A stretch of DNA of 64,000 bases from JAWLBY01 sp041687455 (lineage in GTDB: Bacteria > Pseudomonadota > Gammaproteobacteria > Xanthomonadales > Xanthomonadaceae), in NCBI GenBank assembly GCA_041687455.1, contig JAWLBY010000003.1, positions 246,945 through 310,944 of the forward strand, written 5' to 3'. Below are positions 1 to 8,151 of the stretch, piece after piece (position 1 is the stretch's first letter; every line of letters starts with the position of its first letter). Under the pieces are notes generated by a model. The model had not been told where the DNA came from, searched no databases, and saw only the letters and a program-made list of their open reading frames with translations. Both the position numbers and the translations under genes were made by a program.

Positions 1-758
1 ACGCATTGGCGCAGCAGGTAGGAATGGCCGTCGCCGTAGAACACGATCGCGCGTCCGCCGGCCGGTACCGCCTGCAGCAGGCGCGCACAGATGCCCAGAT
101 TACGGGCGTACCAGGCGGAGGCCAGCGCGGCGCCGGGCTGCTCGTCGGCTTCGCCGTAGCGCAGCATGTCCATGTAGAACGCGTGGCTGTCCGCGGCCCG
201 TTCCGGCGTGTTCATGTAGCGCAGCACCGAACCGATGCTGCCTTCGGCCAACTGCCGACTCATCTCCTGCACGCCACGGCCGATCGCGGCCATGCCGGCG
301 TCGATCCGGTGGCTCTGGCCATGGCTGTCGGCGAAGGCCTTGACCGGGCCGAACGGGAACTCGCCATTGATGTCGATGCCGTGCACGCGCTCGAGCCCTA
401 CCTTCGCGGCGAGCCGGAAGCCGAGTTGCACGACTTCATTGCGTGATTCCGGCAGCGTACCGGCACGGTACTTCGCGTAGCGATCGTCGGCCACGGCCGC
501 GGGCCACTCGACCATCACGGCGGTCGGCGCAAACTGCGCGAGACCGTCGACGATCCGGGCCAGCTCGGCCTGCCGTCGCTCGGCAAGCACATCGTCGACC
601 TGCACGTTGAACATGTCCTGGCCGGGATTGGCCAGGTGGAACAGCCCCACGACCATGACCCGCGCCGGCGCAGCACCGGCCGTTTCCGGTTCCGGCGACG
701 CTGCCGAGGCGATCGCGGTGAACGTCAGCAGGGACGCGAATAGTACGGGTTTCAGCAT
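1..758 (-). CDS. DUF5694 family secreted protein, C-terminus off the left edge
   Basis: The frame reads leftward from an ATG at 758 and is still open at base 1, so the C-terminus is missing. The first 19 residues (MLKPVLFASLLTFTAIASA) are a clean signal peptide. The mature part opens with a beta strand and the block VMVVGLFHLANPGQD, then a region on polling a set of 'owners' (PTAVMVEWP), which I recognise as typical of DUF5694. Near the truncated end is AIVFYGDGHSYLLRQC, the C-terminal His-containing block. The family resembles TraB/ChaN-like folds but has no established reaction. A second member lies at 2096-3154 on the same strand. Family assignment is by recalled motifs, not by a search. 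Confidence 0.75.
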   Translation of the reverse strand, partial: MLKPVLFASLLTFTAIASAASPEPETAGAAPARVMVVGLFHLANPGQDMFNVQVDDVLAERRQAELARIVDGLAQFAPTAVMVEWPAAVADDRYAKYRAGTLPESRNEVVQLGFRLAAKVGLERVHGIDINGEFPFGPVKAFADSHGQSHRIDAGMAAIGRGVQEMSRQLAEGSIGSVLRYMNTPERAADSHAFYMDMLRYGEADEQPGAALASAWYARNLGICARLLQAVPAGGRAIVFYGDGHSYLLRQC

Positions 759-794
759 CGGGATGGTCCTTGGGACAGGGATGGACAGGGCTGT

Positions 795-812
795 GATGCG
801 CAGGTGCGCATC
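795..812. promoter_or_regulatory. Inverted repeat in a divergent promoter region
   Basis: GATGCGCA-GG-TGCGCATC is a perfect 8+8 bp inverted repeat with a 2 bp centre. It lies 37 bp upstream of the DUF5694 start (758, minus) and 136 bp upstream of the NnrU start (948, plus). Its position suits an operator for either gene, but no regulator is identified. It could also be a chance GC-rich palindrome. Confidence 0.3.
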
Positions 813-947
813 CGGGTTTAAAGACGAACGGGAACAAAGCCTCGCGCAGAATCCCGCGATGATATGTGGGGACGCGGGTGGCCGGCTCGCCAGTGCGCCG
901 CGTCCGCGGCACAATCGTCGGGCTGTCACATCATGGAGATGCTTCCG

Positions 948-1523
948 ATGCTGATCCTGCTCGCCGGGCTGGTGCTGTTCCTGCTCCCGCACTCGCTGTC
1001 GTTGTTTGCGCCGGATTGGCGCGACGCGCAGCGCGCACACTTCGGAGCCTTGCCGTGGAAAGCTGTTTACAGCGTGATCTCGCTGGCGGGTTTCGTGCTG
1101 ATCGTGGCCGGCTACGGCATGGCGCGGCAGGCGCCCGTGCCGGTCTGGACGCCGCCGATCGGCATGCGCCATCTGGCAGGGGTGTTGATGCTGCCGTCGT
1201 TCGTGTTGCTGGTTGCCGCGTACATGCCTGCCAATCATCTGCGCCGCTGGATCGGGCATCCGATGCTGGCTGCCGTCGTGCTGTGGGCGGTGGCCCATCT
1301 GCTGGCGAACGGCTTCGCGCACGACCTGTTGCTGTTCGGCGCGTTCCTGCTGTGGGCAGTGATGCTGTTGCTGCGACTGCGACGGCGAGATCGACTGGCT
1401 GGGCGCATGTTCGCGCCATCGCGCGCATGGTCGACAACCGCGTCCATCGTGCTCGGTGCGCTGTTGTGGGCGCTGTTCGCGCGTTACCTGCACCTGCTGC
1501 TGATCGGCGTGCCGACGATCTGA
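948..1523 (+). CDS. NnrU family integral membrane protein
   Basis: The 191-residue product is almost wholly hydrophobic, with about five or six membrane spans and short basic loops (RRRDRLAGR). The early block LLPHSLSLFAPDWRD and the later PANHLRRWIGHPML are the signature of the NnrU family. The family was named for nitrite and nitric-oxide metabolism clusters and overlaps with isoprenylcysteine-methyltransferase-like folds. I chose ATG 948 because GGAG sits at 935-938 with 9 bp spacing; ATG 933 and 939 are also in frame. The gene stands alone and converges on the lipoprotein at 1537. No denitrification genes are nearby, so the role is inferred only from the family. Confidence 0.8.
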   Translation: MLILLAGLVLFLLPHSLSLFAPDWRDAQRAHFGALPWKAVYSVISLAGFVLIVAGYGMARQAPVPVWTPPIGMRHLAGVLMLPSFVLLVAAYMPANHLRRWIGHPMLAAVVLWAVAHLLANGFAHDLLLFGAFLLWAVMLLLRLRRRDRLAGRMFAPSRAWSTTASIVLGALLWALFARYLHLLLIGVPTI

Positions 1524-1536
1524 TCGAGCGCCGTCG

Positions 1537-2082
1537 TCAGCGCGCGCGTGCCGCAAGCGATGGTGGCGGCCCGTCGATGATTTCATTGCTGACGCTGGTC
1601 AGAAGGCCATGGAACTGCGACGCCGGGTCGTCGATGTACAGTTGCAGGCCTCCGCGAGCGTCGACCGCGGCGGCGTAGCACTGCGGCGTACTCGAAACCC
1701 ACTGGTGCAGTACGCACAGCCGCTCGCCGTCGACGCTCCAGGCGTCGCCATCGACCGAATTCGGCGCGTTGTGCAGATGATTGTCGACCGCGATGAACCG
1801 TCCATCCGGGTTGAAATGGCGGTAGACGACGTAGTCGCCCCGGCTGCCGTCCGGAAAACTGCCGTAGCGATAGCCGAACGAGCGGCCGGACAGAAACGCG
1901 ACCAGCGCCTTGCCATGCAGGCGCTCTCCGCGCTCAACCTGCGCGGTCGACAGCCGCATCAACCGCTCGCGACGGTCGGCCTCCTTCCTGGCTTGCTGTG
2001 CGTAGTAGGCACCATCGTTCCACGGACTGCAGGCGATCAGAAGCAGTGCGCAAGCAAGCAGGCAGGCGCTGCGGAGGTTCAC
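1537..2082 (-). CDS. Hypothetical lipoprotein (181 aa)
   Basis: Starting at GTG 2082 the protein has a lipoprotein signal ending in the lipobox LIAC, so it is probably anchored to a membrane by its lipid. The mature part is hydrophilic, with a central beta-rich block (GYRYGSFPDGSRGDYVVYRHFNPDG) interrupted by conserved-looking aromatic residues and two Cys (LCVLHQW, PQCYA) that could form a disulphide. This loosely recalls DUF995-type periplasmic domains, but I do not assign a family. The start lies 13 bp after the stop of the DUF5694 gene at 2096, so the two are probably one operon. Confidence 0.65.
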   Translation of the reverse strand: MNLRSACLLACALLLIACSPWNDGAYYAQQARKEADRRERLMRLSTAQVERGERLHGKALVAFLSGRSFGYRYGSFPDGSRGDYVVYRHFNPDGRFIAVDNHLHNAPNSVDGDAWSVDGERLCVLHQWVSSTPQCYAAAVDARGGLQLYIDDPASQFHGLLTSVSNEIIDGPPPSLAARAR

Positions 2083-2095
2083 GACGACTTCGGAG

Positions 2096-3154
2096 TCACG
2101 GCGCGAGCAGCGTGCGCGAGTCGACCAGCTCGGTCCACGGCTGCGCACGGATCGCGGCTTCGATGAACGGGCGATGCGCGCCGCCGATCACCAGCATGAC
2201 CCGCGCCCCATCCGGCTGCGCCATCGCGCGAAACAGATGCGTGACGATTTCGGCATTTCTGGCATGCCACAGCATCAGGCGGCGCTTGCCGGCGTCGTGC
2301 CCGGTGCCACGAGCGAAGATCGTCCACTGGGCTGCGGCATCCTTGGTGGCGAACTCCGGGATGTTGTGCCAAAGCAGCAGGTCGACCAGAGCGCCGGGCT
2401 TGCTCGGCGTCCACTGGCTGGCGGATTCCTGCTGGAGTGCGTTGAAAGCATCCATGATGCCGGGCTGCTGCAGCAACGGCATCAGGCCGTCGGCGAGTGT
2501 CTGCACTGCCGCCTCGTCGACGAACGCGTCGACCGCGCAGAGTTGCCGGTGACCATGCCGGCGCGCCAGCGGAATCGCCAGGCTGCTGATCTCGTTGATC
2601 GACGATTCCAGTTGCTCGAGCCGCTGCACCGCCACCTTGCCGAGGCGGCCATTGCCGCCTTCGCGTTCACCGGCGTCGAGGTATGTCCAGTTCAGCACGG
2701 CCGACCACGGCTCGTAGGCAGCGATCTGCAGGCCGATCAATCGCAAGCGGGCCTTGCTGTCCAGTGTTTCGGAAGCAACGAGCGTGCGCGCCTCGTCGCG
2801 CGCGGCGGCGGCTGACATCTGCAGGCGGATCTGCTGCTCGCCGGCAAGCCGGACCGCATCGATCGAGAACGTCTGCAACAGCTCGCCATGGCGTGCCGGA
2901 TCGCGCAAGAACGCTTCGACGCGCTCGCCGGGCATCGCCTCGACGCAGACCAGCGATGGCTCGAAGCGTGCAAGCCGCTCGATCGCCGCATTGCGGTGCG
3001 CTGCGGTCGGCTCCGGGTCGAGCGCGGAAAAGTGCGGGACGCCGACCACGCTCACGGTTGACGCGCATGCGACGCCGGAGGCGAGCAACGCGAGCGGGGT
3101 GATGATACGGACAGACCAGGACGGCCGGCTGCGGGAGATGGTGCGGTTCGGCAC
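2096..3154 (-). CDS. Second DUF5694/TraB-like secreted protein
   Basis: The mature N-terminus VSVVGVPHFSALDPE matches the opening strand plus PHF/LHF block of the truncated gene at 1-758, and the C-terminal IGGAHRPFIEAAI matches its GDGHSY region, so the two are distant paralogues. The start is ambiguous because the frame stays open to 3346. GTG 3154 gives an N-region with several Arg followed by IITPLALLASGVACA and a signal-peptidase site, and AGG lies 10 bp upstream. Length is 352 residues. It is followed after 13 bp by the lipoprotein gene and is probably the first gene of a two-gene operon. The reaction is unknown. Confidence 0.7.
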   Translation of the reverse strand: MPNRTISRSRPSWSVRIITPLALLASGVACASTVSVVGVPHFSALDPEPTAAHRNAAIERLARFEPSLVCVEAMPGERVEAFLRDPARHGELLQTFSIDAVRLAGEQQIRLQMSAAAARDEARTLVASETLDSKARLRLIGLQIAAYEPWSAVLNWTYLDAGEREGGNGRLGKVAVQRLEQLESSINEISSLAIPLARRHGHRQLCAVDAFVDEAAVQTLADGLMPLLQQPGIMDAFNALQQESASQWTPSKPGALVDLLLWHNIPEFATKDAAAQWTIFARGTGHDAGKRRLMLWHARNAEIVTHLFRAMAQPDGARVMLVIGGAHRPFIEAAIRAQPWTELVDSRTLLAP

Positions 3155-3389
3155 TGCGGCATTACCTGAATGGTGGAAAGGGCGGCAGCGTAGCCAGCCC
3201 CGGCAGGCGGCGGACGTGACATTGGTCATGATCGGAACGCGCAGCCGCCATCGCGCCGACGTCGCTGCGCGCCCCGGGCACATGTCGTTCGCGATCACCA
3301 GGGTGCGATCGGCATCTCTGCGGGTGGCCGGAACGCGTCGGAACACGGCAAGCCGAGGGCGCCCGACCCAGCGACGGAGGCGTCGCGCT

Positions 3390-4013
3390 TCAACGCACCC
3401 GATCGAGCGCGACCCGGACCCCGAGGCCGATCAGGCAGGCACCGGCCGCCTGCTGGATCCGCTCGAATGCGCGAGCACGCGCCTGCAGCAGTTCGCGAGT
3501 GCGGGCGCCGAGCAGCGCCGTGACGAGGTTGACCGCCGTCCCGGACGTCACCGAGACGAGCCCGAGCAGCAGCGCCTGCAGTTCCGGCCGGCCATTTTCC
3601 GGCACCACGAACTGCGGAAGGATGGCGACGAAGAACAGCGCGATCTTCGGATTCAGCAGGTTCGACAGTGCGCCCTGCGCGAACGGCGAACGCAGGCCGG
3701 TCGGCGCCGGCAGCGAGTTCGGCGATGCAGGATGGCGCAGCATCTGGACGCCGAGCCAGATCAGGTACGCAGCGCCGCAGGCCTTGACCAGCACGAACAG
3801 CGTCGGCACCGCGAGCAGCACGGCGCCAAGGCCGAGCGTCGCGCAGGCGACATGGAACAGCGCGCCGCTCGCGATGCCGAGGCATACCAGCACGCCGGCT
3901 CGCGCACCGCGAGCGATCGCGTTGCCGAGGATGCAGAACACATCCGGCCCCGGAATCAGCGCGAAGCTCATGTTGAGCAGCGTGAATGCGAGCAGAGTGT
4001 GCCAGTCGATCAT
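3390..4013 (-). CDS. LysE/RhtB family amino-acid exporter
   Basis: The 207-residue product has the LysE superfamily layout of about six membrane spans. The N-terminal hallmark IPGPDVFCILGNAIARGARAG is followed by a glycine-rich second span, a hydrophilic loop and NLLNPKIALFFVAILPQFV, the conserved fourth-helix block. Members export basic or neutral amino acids and analogues such as homoserine lactone; the substrate here cannot be told. The start at 4013 (MIDWHTLLAFTLLN) gives the family's usual length. It is divergent from the SRPBCC-MerR pair, with a strong hairpin (4131-4159) in between. Confidence 0.88.
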   Translation of the reverse strand: MIDWHTLLAFTLLNMSFALIPGPDVFCILGNAIARGARAGVLVCLGIASGALFHVACATLGLGAVLLAVPTLFVLVKACGAAYLIWLGVQMLRHPASPNSLPAPTGLRSPFAQGALSNLLNPKIALFFVAILPQFVVPENGRPELQALLLGLVSVTSGTAVNLVTALLGARTRELLQARARAFERIQQAAGACLIGLGVRVALDRVR

Positions 4014-4130
4014 CGTCGCGCGTCGTGCAGGAGCGGGGACTGCACGATTCTCGATCCGGGCCGCTGGTTCGGCAAGGGGAGGCGGCACTTCGCCGGTGGG
4101 CCGATGACTGACCGGATTGGGCGCATCGGA

Positions 4131-4159
4131 CCGTGAGCGGGTGCTTGACCCGCTCACGG
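4131..4159. promoter_or_regulatory. Perfect 12-bp inverted repeat between divergent genes
   Basis: CCGTGAGCGGGT and ACCCGCTCACGG pair perfectly around a 5 nt loop (gcttg). The element sits 118 bp upstream of the LysE gene and 46 bp upstream of the SRPBCC gene, so neither neighbour needs a terminator here. An operator for the MerR regulator encoded downstream, or a leader hairpin, is more likely than a terminator. Confidence 0.45.
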
Positions 4160-4204
4160 CTTCACGGTTGATGCTGTTCGCCCCGAATCGATGGAGTCGC
4201 ACCC

Positions 4205-4672
4205 GTGCCCGATCCGACACGCGCCGTGCAGATGGCACATGAATGGGAACAGCAGATCATCGCGCCGCCGTCCGAAGTGTTTCCGCTGCTCTGTCCCGAG
4301 CGTGAGAAGGAGTGGTTGCCGGGCTGGCAGGCAAGGATGATCCACTCGCGCTCCGGCGTTGCGGAACCGGGTGCCATCTTCGCGACACCGCACCCGGCAG
4401 GCGAGGCGACCTGGCTCGTCGTCGATCATCGGCCCTGCAGCCACGTTCGGTTCGTCCGCTTCGAACCGGACGGCATGCTGGTCGACATTTCGATCGATCT
4501 GGACGGTAATGCTGCAGGCGGATCGACAGTGCGGATCCGCTATCTTTTCACTGCAACCGCGGCGACCGGCGTGCCGGCCGTGCAGGCACGCACCGATGCC
4601 GCGTGGCGGGAGATGATGATCGAATGGCAGGATCGAATGAACGCCTACCTGCGCGCGCACGCTACCCGCTGA
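4205..4672 (+). CDS. SRPBCC (START-like) domain protein
   Basis: The 155-residue protein begins with the strand-helix pattern of polyketide-cyclase/AHSA1-like SRPBCC folds (EWEQQIIAPPSEVFPLLCPEREKEWLPGWQ), continues through beta strands (ATWLVVDHRPCSHVRFVRF) and ends in a long amphipathic helix (WREMMIEWQDRMNAYLRAH). Such folds bind small hydrophobic ligands. GTG 4205 is chosen because GGAG lies 8 bp upstream; ATG 4232 is a weaker alternative. Its 3' end overlaps the MerR gene, implying translational coupling, so it may bind or process the regulator's ligand. Confidence 0.75.
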   Translation: MPDPTRAVQMAHEWEQQIIAPPSEVFPLLCPEREKEWLPGWQARMIHSRSGVAEPGAIFATPHPAGEATWLVVDHRPCSHVRFVRFEPDGMLVDISIDLDGNAAGGSTVRIRYLFTATAATGVPAVQARTDAAWREMMIEWQDRMNAYLRAHATR

Positions 4673-5280
4673 CGATCAGCGCGCTGGCATGCTGCTTCGG
4701 CCTGTCGCGCAGCACGCTGCTGTACTACCACCGGATCGGGTTGCTGCGGCCGTCGGCGAAGTCGCCGGCGGGCTACCGGTTGTATGCGCCGGTCGATGGC
4801 GAACGCCTGGCGCGCATCGTCGAATTGCGCGCCGCTGGACTTTCGCTGGCAGCGATTCGCCACGTGCTCGGCGGGCGCGCCGAACTCGCCGCAGCGCTGG
4901 CGCTGCGGGTCGGCGAGATCGACGCGCAGGTGGCAGCGCTCGGCGCCCAGCGGGATGTGCTCGCGGCGATGCTGGACGGCACCGGCGAGGGCGGCCACGA
5001 ACTGCCGATGAGCAAGGAAGCATGGTCGGCGATGTTCCGTGCGATCGGGCTCGACGATGCGGCGATGCATCGCTGGCACGCAGAATTCGAGCGCAGCATG
5101 CCGCAGGCGCATGCCGCCTTCCTGCGGTCGCTCGGGCTTGGCCACCGCGACGTGGCGCGGATCCGCAGGCGCTGCCGAAGCGCGGAACCGGACGAGCCAG
5201 CCGCGGGCCGGCGCGCGCGCCGGGGCGGCGCCGCGCCGTTGGAGCCCGACGTGTCTGGCCGGGTCACTCGTCGTCGCTAG
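4624..5280 (+). CDS. MerR family transcriptional regulator
   Basis: Residues about 12-80 form the MerR winged helix-turn-helix: YPLTISALACCFGLSRSTLLYYHRIGL then RPSAKSPAGYRLY and a second helix pair. A coiled stretch follows (LAALALRVGEIDAQVAALGAQRDVLAAML), as in dimerising MerR proteins. The C-terminal 100 residues resemble a small effector domain, with no Cys cluster, so metal sensing is not indicated. ATG 4624 is preferred, with GGGAG 11 bp upstream; it lies inside the preceding SRPBCC gene. The 3' end overlaps the convergent UrcA gene by 17 bp. The Arg-rich tail looks low in complexity. Confidence 0.82.
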   Translation: MAGSNERLPARARYPLTISALACCFGLSRSTLLYYHRIGLLRPSAKSPAGYRLYAPVDGERLARIVELRAAGLSLAAIRHVLGGRAELAAALALRVGEIDAQVAALGAQRDVLAAMLDGTGEGGHELPMSKEAWSAMFRAIGLDDAAMHRWHAEFERSMPQAHAAFLRSLGLGHRDVARIRRRCRSAEPDEPAAGRRARRGGAAPLEPDVSGRVTRRR

Positions 5281-5683
5281 CGGCGATCGCGGTCTGTTCC
5301 CGGGCGAGCTGGTGCACGCGCGCCATCGCGTCGTCGATCGCGCGCCGGATGCAGACGTCGGTGCGCGGCCTTGCGTCCGGATACAGCCCGGACAGCTCTT
5401 CGCAGACCTGTCTGGCAGCGTCAGCGACACGTACTTCCATTTCGAGCAGGTCGGCGGTCCGCCGCAGGTCGAGATCGCCGTGGCGCACGTAGGCCTTCTG
5501 CTCGGCGACCCAGGCGCTGCGGCCGCGATCGCGCTTGTGCACCATGCGTGGCGCGACGACGGTGATCCTGTCCAGATCGACCGGCTGCGCACCGGTCTGC
5601 GCGCGGGCAGGCGAGCTCGCGGTGGTGAAGGCGATCAGCAGGACGGCCGCCGTCGTGCCGATCGCCAGAGGCATTGCGCTCAT
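5264..5683 (-). CDS. UrcA family periplasmic protein (copy 1)
   Basis: The 139-residue product has a signal peptide ending at ARA-Q, the UrcA strand ITVVAPRMVHKRDRG, the DLDLRRTADLLEMEVRV block and a C-terminal pair of Cys (VCEELSGLYP, TDVCIRRAIDDAMARV) that probably form a disulphide. These are the hallmarks of UrcA proteins, small secreted proteins first noted as uranium-induced in Caulobacter. Their molecular role is not known. The start at 5683 has AGGAG at good spacing. A close paralogue lies at 14944-15369. Confidence 0.88.
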   Translation of the reverse strand: MSAMPLAIGTTAAVLLIAFTTASSPARAQTGAQPVDLDRITVVAPRMVHKRDRGRSAWVAEQKAYVRHGDLDLRRTADLLEMEVRVADAARQVCEELSGLYPDARPRTDVCIRRAIDDAMARVHQLAREQTAIAASDDE

Positions 5684-5834
5684 GTCGCGTCTCCTGATGG
5701 TCCATGCTCGAGGCCGCTTCGCGGCGGGCGGCGGCCATGTCCACGCTAGCGCCGATGCCGCACGGTCGCGTGGCCGCAATCGACCGGCGTTGGCCAGCGT
5801 TCCGCATCGAGCATGGGGGCGTTCACGCAGTGCG

Positions 5835-5867
5835 CGGTCGCGTTCGCCCGCAGATCGGGCGCGACCG
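5835..5867 (-). terminator. Hairpin downstream of the glutathione transferase gene
   Basis: CGGTCGCG (5835-5842) pairs with CGCGACCG (5860-5867), and inside the loop CCCG pairs with CGGG. It begins 48 nt after the stop of the minus-strand transferase gene. There is no T-run, so it may be an imperfect intrinsic terminator. Confidence 0.45.
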
Positions 5868-5914
5868 GGACATGCGCATGCGATCGGTCACTTCCGGCGG
5901 CATGGCGTTCGGCG

Positions 5915-6544
5915 TCAGTGGGTGGCCGAGAGTCTCGCGGCGTCGGCGTCGTCGAGCTGGTTCGCGCGGATCGCGGCAGGGCGTGCGGCGAGGCGCTGCC
6001 AGTAGCGATCGAACGCCTCGCGGTGCGCGACGATGCCGAACTGCATGCCGAAGCCGAGCTGACTGCCGACGTAGACATCGGCGGCCGTGAAGCGCTCGCC
6101 GGCGACGAATTCGCGGCTGCCCAGCGCCGCCTCCAGCATATCGAGCACGTCTTCCAGCCGGCCGCAGCCGGCTCGGCGATGCTGCTCGTCGCTCAGTTCG
6201 ATGCCGAACGATTTCATTGTCCAGGCCATTTCCAGCGGTCCGGCAGCGACGAACAGCCAGCGGTAGTAGTCGGCGCGTCGATCGGTCGGCGGTGCGAGTG
6301 CGGCAGCCGGGAACGCGTCCGCCAGATAGGCGCAGATCGCCGCGGTTTCGGTGATGACATGGCCGGCGTGGCGCAACGCCGGCACCTTGCCGAGCGGATT
6401 GATCGCTCGGTATTCGGCGCCTTTCATTGCATCGCCGTAGGCGACGATCTCGACCCGATACGGAACGCCGACCTCTTCCAGCATCCAGCGCGCGATGCGT
6501 CCGCGCGACCAGGGATTGGTATGGAGCACGGGCACGTCGGGCAT
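5915..6544 (-). CDS. Glutathione S-transferase family protein
   Basis: The 209-residue protein has a thioredoxin-like N-domain (LHTNPWSRGRIARWMLEEVG, with a Ser in the usual catalytic Ser/Cys position) and the glutathione gamma-glutamyl binding block NPLGKVPALRHAGHVITETAAICAYL. The alpha-helical C-domain carries the N-capping/hydrophobic staple region (FTAADVYVGSQL). It probably conjugates glutathione to electrophiles in the cytoplasm; the substrate cannot be inferred. The start at 6544 has AGGAG about 9 bp upstream. It appears monocistronic, with a hairpin after the stop. Confidence 0.88.
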   Translation of the reverse strand: MPDVPVLHTNPWSRGRIARWMLEEVGVPYRVEIVAYGDAMKGAEYRAINPLGKVPALRHAGHVITETAAICAYLADAFPAAALAPPTDRRADYYRWLFVAAGPLEMAWTMKSFGIELSDEQHRRAGCGRLEDVLDMLEAALGSREFVAGERFTAADVYVGSQLGFGMQFGIVAHREAFDRYWQRLAARPAAIRANQLDDADAARLSATH

Positions 6545-6702
6545 CGGCGGGACTCCTGCGGGCGGGAAGGATCGAGTGTACGTCCGAGCGTCATGAAACA
6601 TGCTGCGACGATGTCACCCTGAGCGGATCGCGTCGATGGCTTCGCGCACCCGTTCGCTCGCGTCGCCCGCGTCGCATCCGCTCTGATCCCGATCGCGTCG
6701 AG

Positions 6703-7260
6703 TCAGTTTCCTTCGGTCTGCGACAGATACAGGTAGGCCAGCAACTGCTTGCCGTGCGGATGGCCGGTCAGCCAGCCACGGATCTCGCGGGCGCGTTCGT
6801 AATCGGCGCCGAGGGTGTCGCGCCAGCGGCTCTCGGCGCGCTGGCGCGCTGCGTCGCTGCGCAGCCGGTGTTGCCATGGGCGGGTGAACACGGCGGCAAG
6901 CTGCGTACTGAGCGCGAAGCGGCCGAGCAGTTCCCACTCGCCGTGATCGAGCCAGATTTCGTCGCAGTGCGAGCACAGGTCGATCTGGTTGCTGGCTTCG
7001 TTGCTGAAGCGGTACTTGGTCATGAATCCGCTGCACTTCGGGCAGCGCAGCGCGCTCTGCGTGTCGCTGACCTCGGCCGCAGTCGCCGGCTCGGCAGGCG
7101 CGCTATCGATCGCGCCGTCGGTGCGGTCGCGCCAGTCGCGATAGATGACCAGCGACAACAGCGCGCCGCCGCAGCCGCTGCAGCCGAGCGCAGGCAGGTC
7201 GGCGCCATCGAGCAGGATCGGGGCCAGGGTCTGGTCGGAACAACTCGGGCAACGGCTCAT
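6703..7260 (-). CDS. Double zinc-ribbon (zf-TFIIB type) protein
   Basis: Two C4 zinc ribbons are visible in the 185-residue product: Cys4-Cys7 with Cys27-Cys30, and Cys73-Cys76 with Cys96-Cys99. The second is followed by WLDHGEWELL, the diagnostic end of the zf-TFIIB family. The remaining 70 residues are helical with many Arg and no known domain. Proteins of this type are small cytoplasmic metal-binding proteins of unknown function. The gene is divergent from the RidA gene with about 190 bp between the starts. Confidence 0.82.
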   Translation of the reverse strand: MSRCPSCSDQTLAPILLDGADLPALGCSGCGGALLSLVIYRDWRDRTDGAIDSAPAEPATAAEVSDTQSALRCPKCSGFMTKYRFSNEASNQIDLCSHCDEIWLDHGEWELLGRFALSTQLAAVFTRPWQHRLRSDAARQRAESRWRDTLGADYERAREIRGWLTGHPHGKQLLAYLYLSQTEGN

Positions 7261-7454
7261 GCGGTGGGTCCGGAACGAACAGAGCCGACATTCTGCATCA
7301 GCGGAAGGCGCGCGAGGGCTCTGGGTCAGCCGGAAGGCGGTCGTTCCGACGCGGCCGTGTGCCGGTTCGGCGTCGGCCATGACTTCCTGCACGGGGCCGG
7401 GCCGGCGGTCGTGGCATCGGATATGGCTCGACTTCCGGCCCCAGGTTCGTTGCC

Positions 7455-7988
7455 ATGCCCATTCGCCACCGTGCGTTGTCCGCCATGCTGTTGACCGCTT
7501 CCTGCGCCGTCGCGGCCGCCGATGCCACCCGCGAGCATTTCGCGCCGCCCGGCACCGAGGCGAGCTATCACCTGTATCACTACACGCCGGCAATCCGGGT
7601 CGGCGACATGGTCATCGTCTCGGGCATTCCGGCCGCGCATGGCGACAGCTACGAGGACAAGGTGCGCTGGATGTTCGATCAGCTCCGGGTCACGCTCGAA
7701 CTGGCAGGGGCAACGATGGCCGACGTCGTCGAGCTGACCAGCTACCACGCACAGGCTGCCGATACCGCGGCATTCCACGAGGAATTCGCCCGCTTCGCAC
7801 CGATTCATCACGAGTTCTTTCCGTCGCATTACCCGGCATGGAGCGCGGTCGGCACCACGGCGCTGCTGTCGCCCGGAGCGCCGGTCGAATTGCGTGCGGT
7901 CGCAATGATCGGATCGGGTCGGCAGCCGCGGGCGGACATTCCGCAGCCGCAGCCACGCCCGCGGACGGACGACCGCGGGGCCGAGTGA
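7455..7988 (+). CDS. Secreted RidA (YjgF/UK114) family protein
   Basis: A 21-residue signal peptide (MPIRHRALSAMLLTASCAVAA) precedes a RidA fold: YTPAIRVGDMVIVSGIPA, WMFDQLRVTLELAGATMADVVELTSY and a C-terminal AWSAVGTTALLSPGAPVELRAVAM. Cytosolic RidA deaminates reactive enamines and imines. The family's catalytic Arg would fall in the 'R' of the VELRAV block. Export is unusual for RidA itself but is known in distant homologues, so imine deamination is not assured. The tail is Pro/Gln-rich and disordered. The gene stands alone upstream of the S41 protease. Confidence 0.82.
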   Translation: MPIRHRALSAMLLTASCAVAAADATREHFAPPGTEASYHLYHYTPAIRVGDMVIVSGIPAAHGDSYEDKVRWMFDQLRVTLELAGATMADVVELTSYHAQAADTAAFHEEFARFAPIHHEFFPSHYPAWSAVGTTALLSPGAPVELRAVAMIGSGRQPRADIPQPQPRPRTDDRGAE

Positions 7989-8151
7989 GAGCGCATGAAG
8001 GAGGGCAGGGCTGGAACCAGCCGTGTCCGCGGACGCCCGCGCGGACGTCCGGACCGTGTCGCTGGCGGTCGGCACTCGGCGATTGCCCCGGTTTCCCCTG
8101 ATGGCATGTTCCGTGCTTTTCCATCATCACACCACGCACGGAGGGGGTTAC

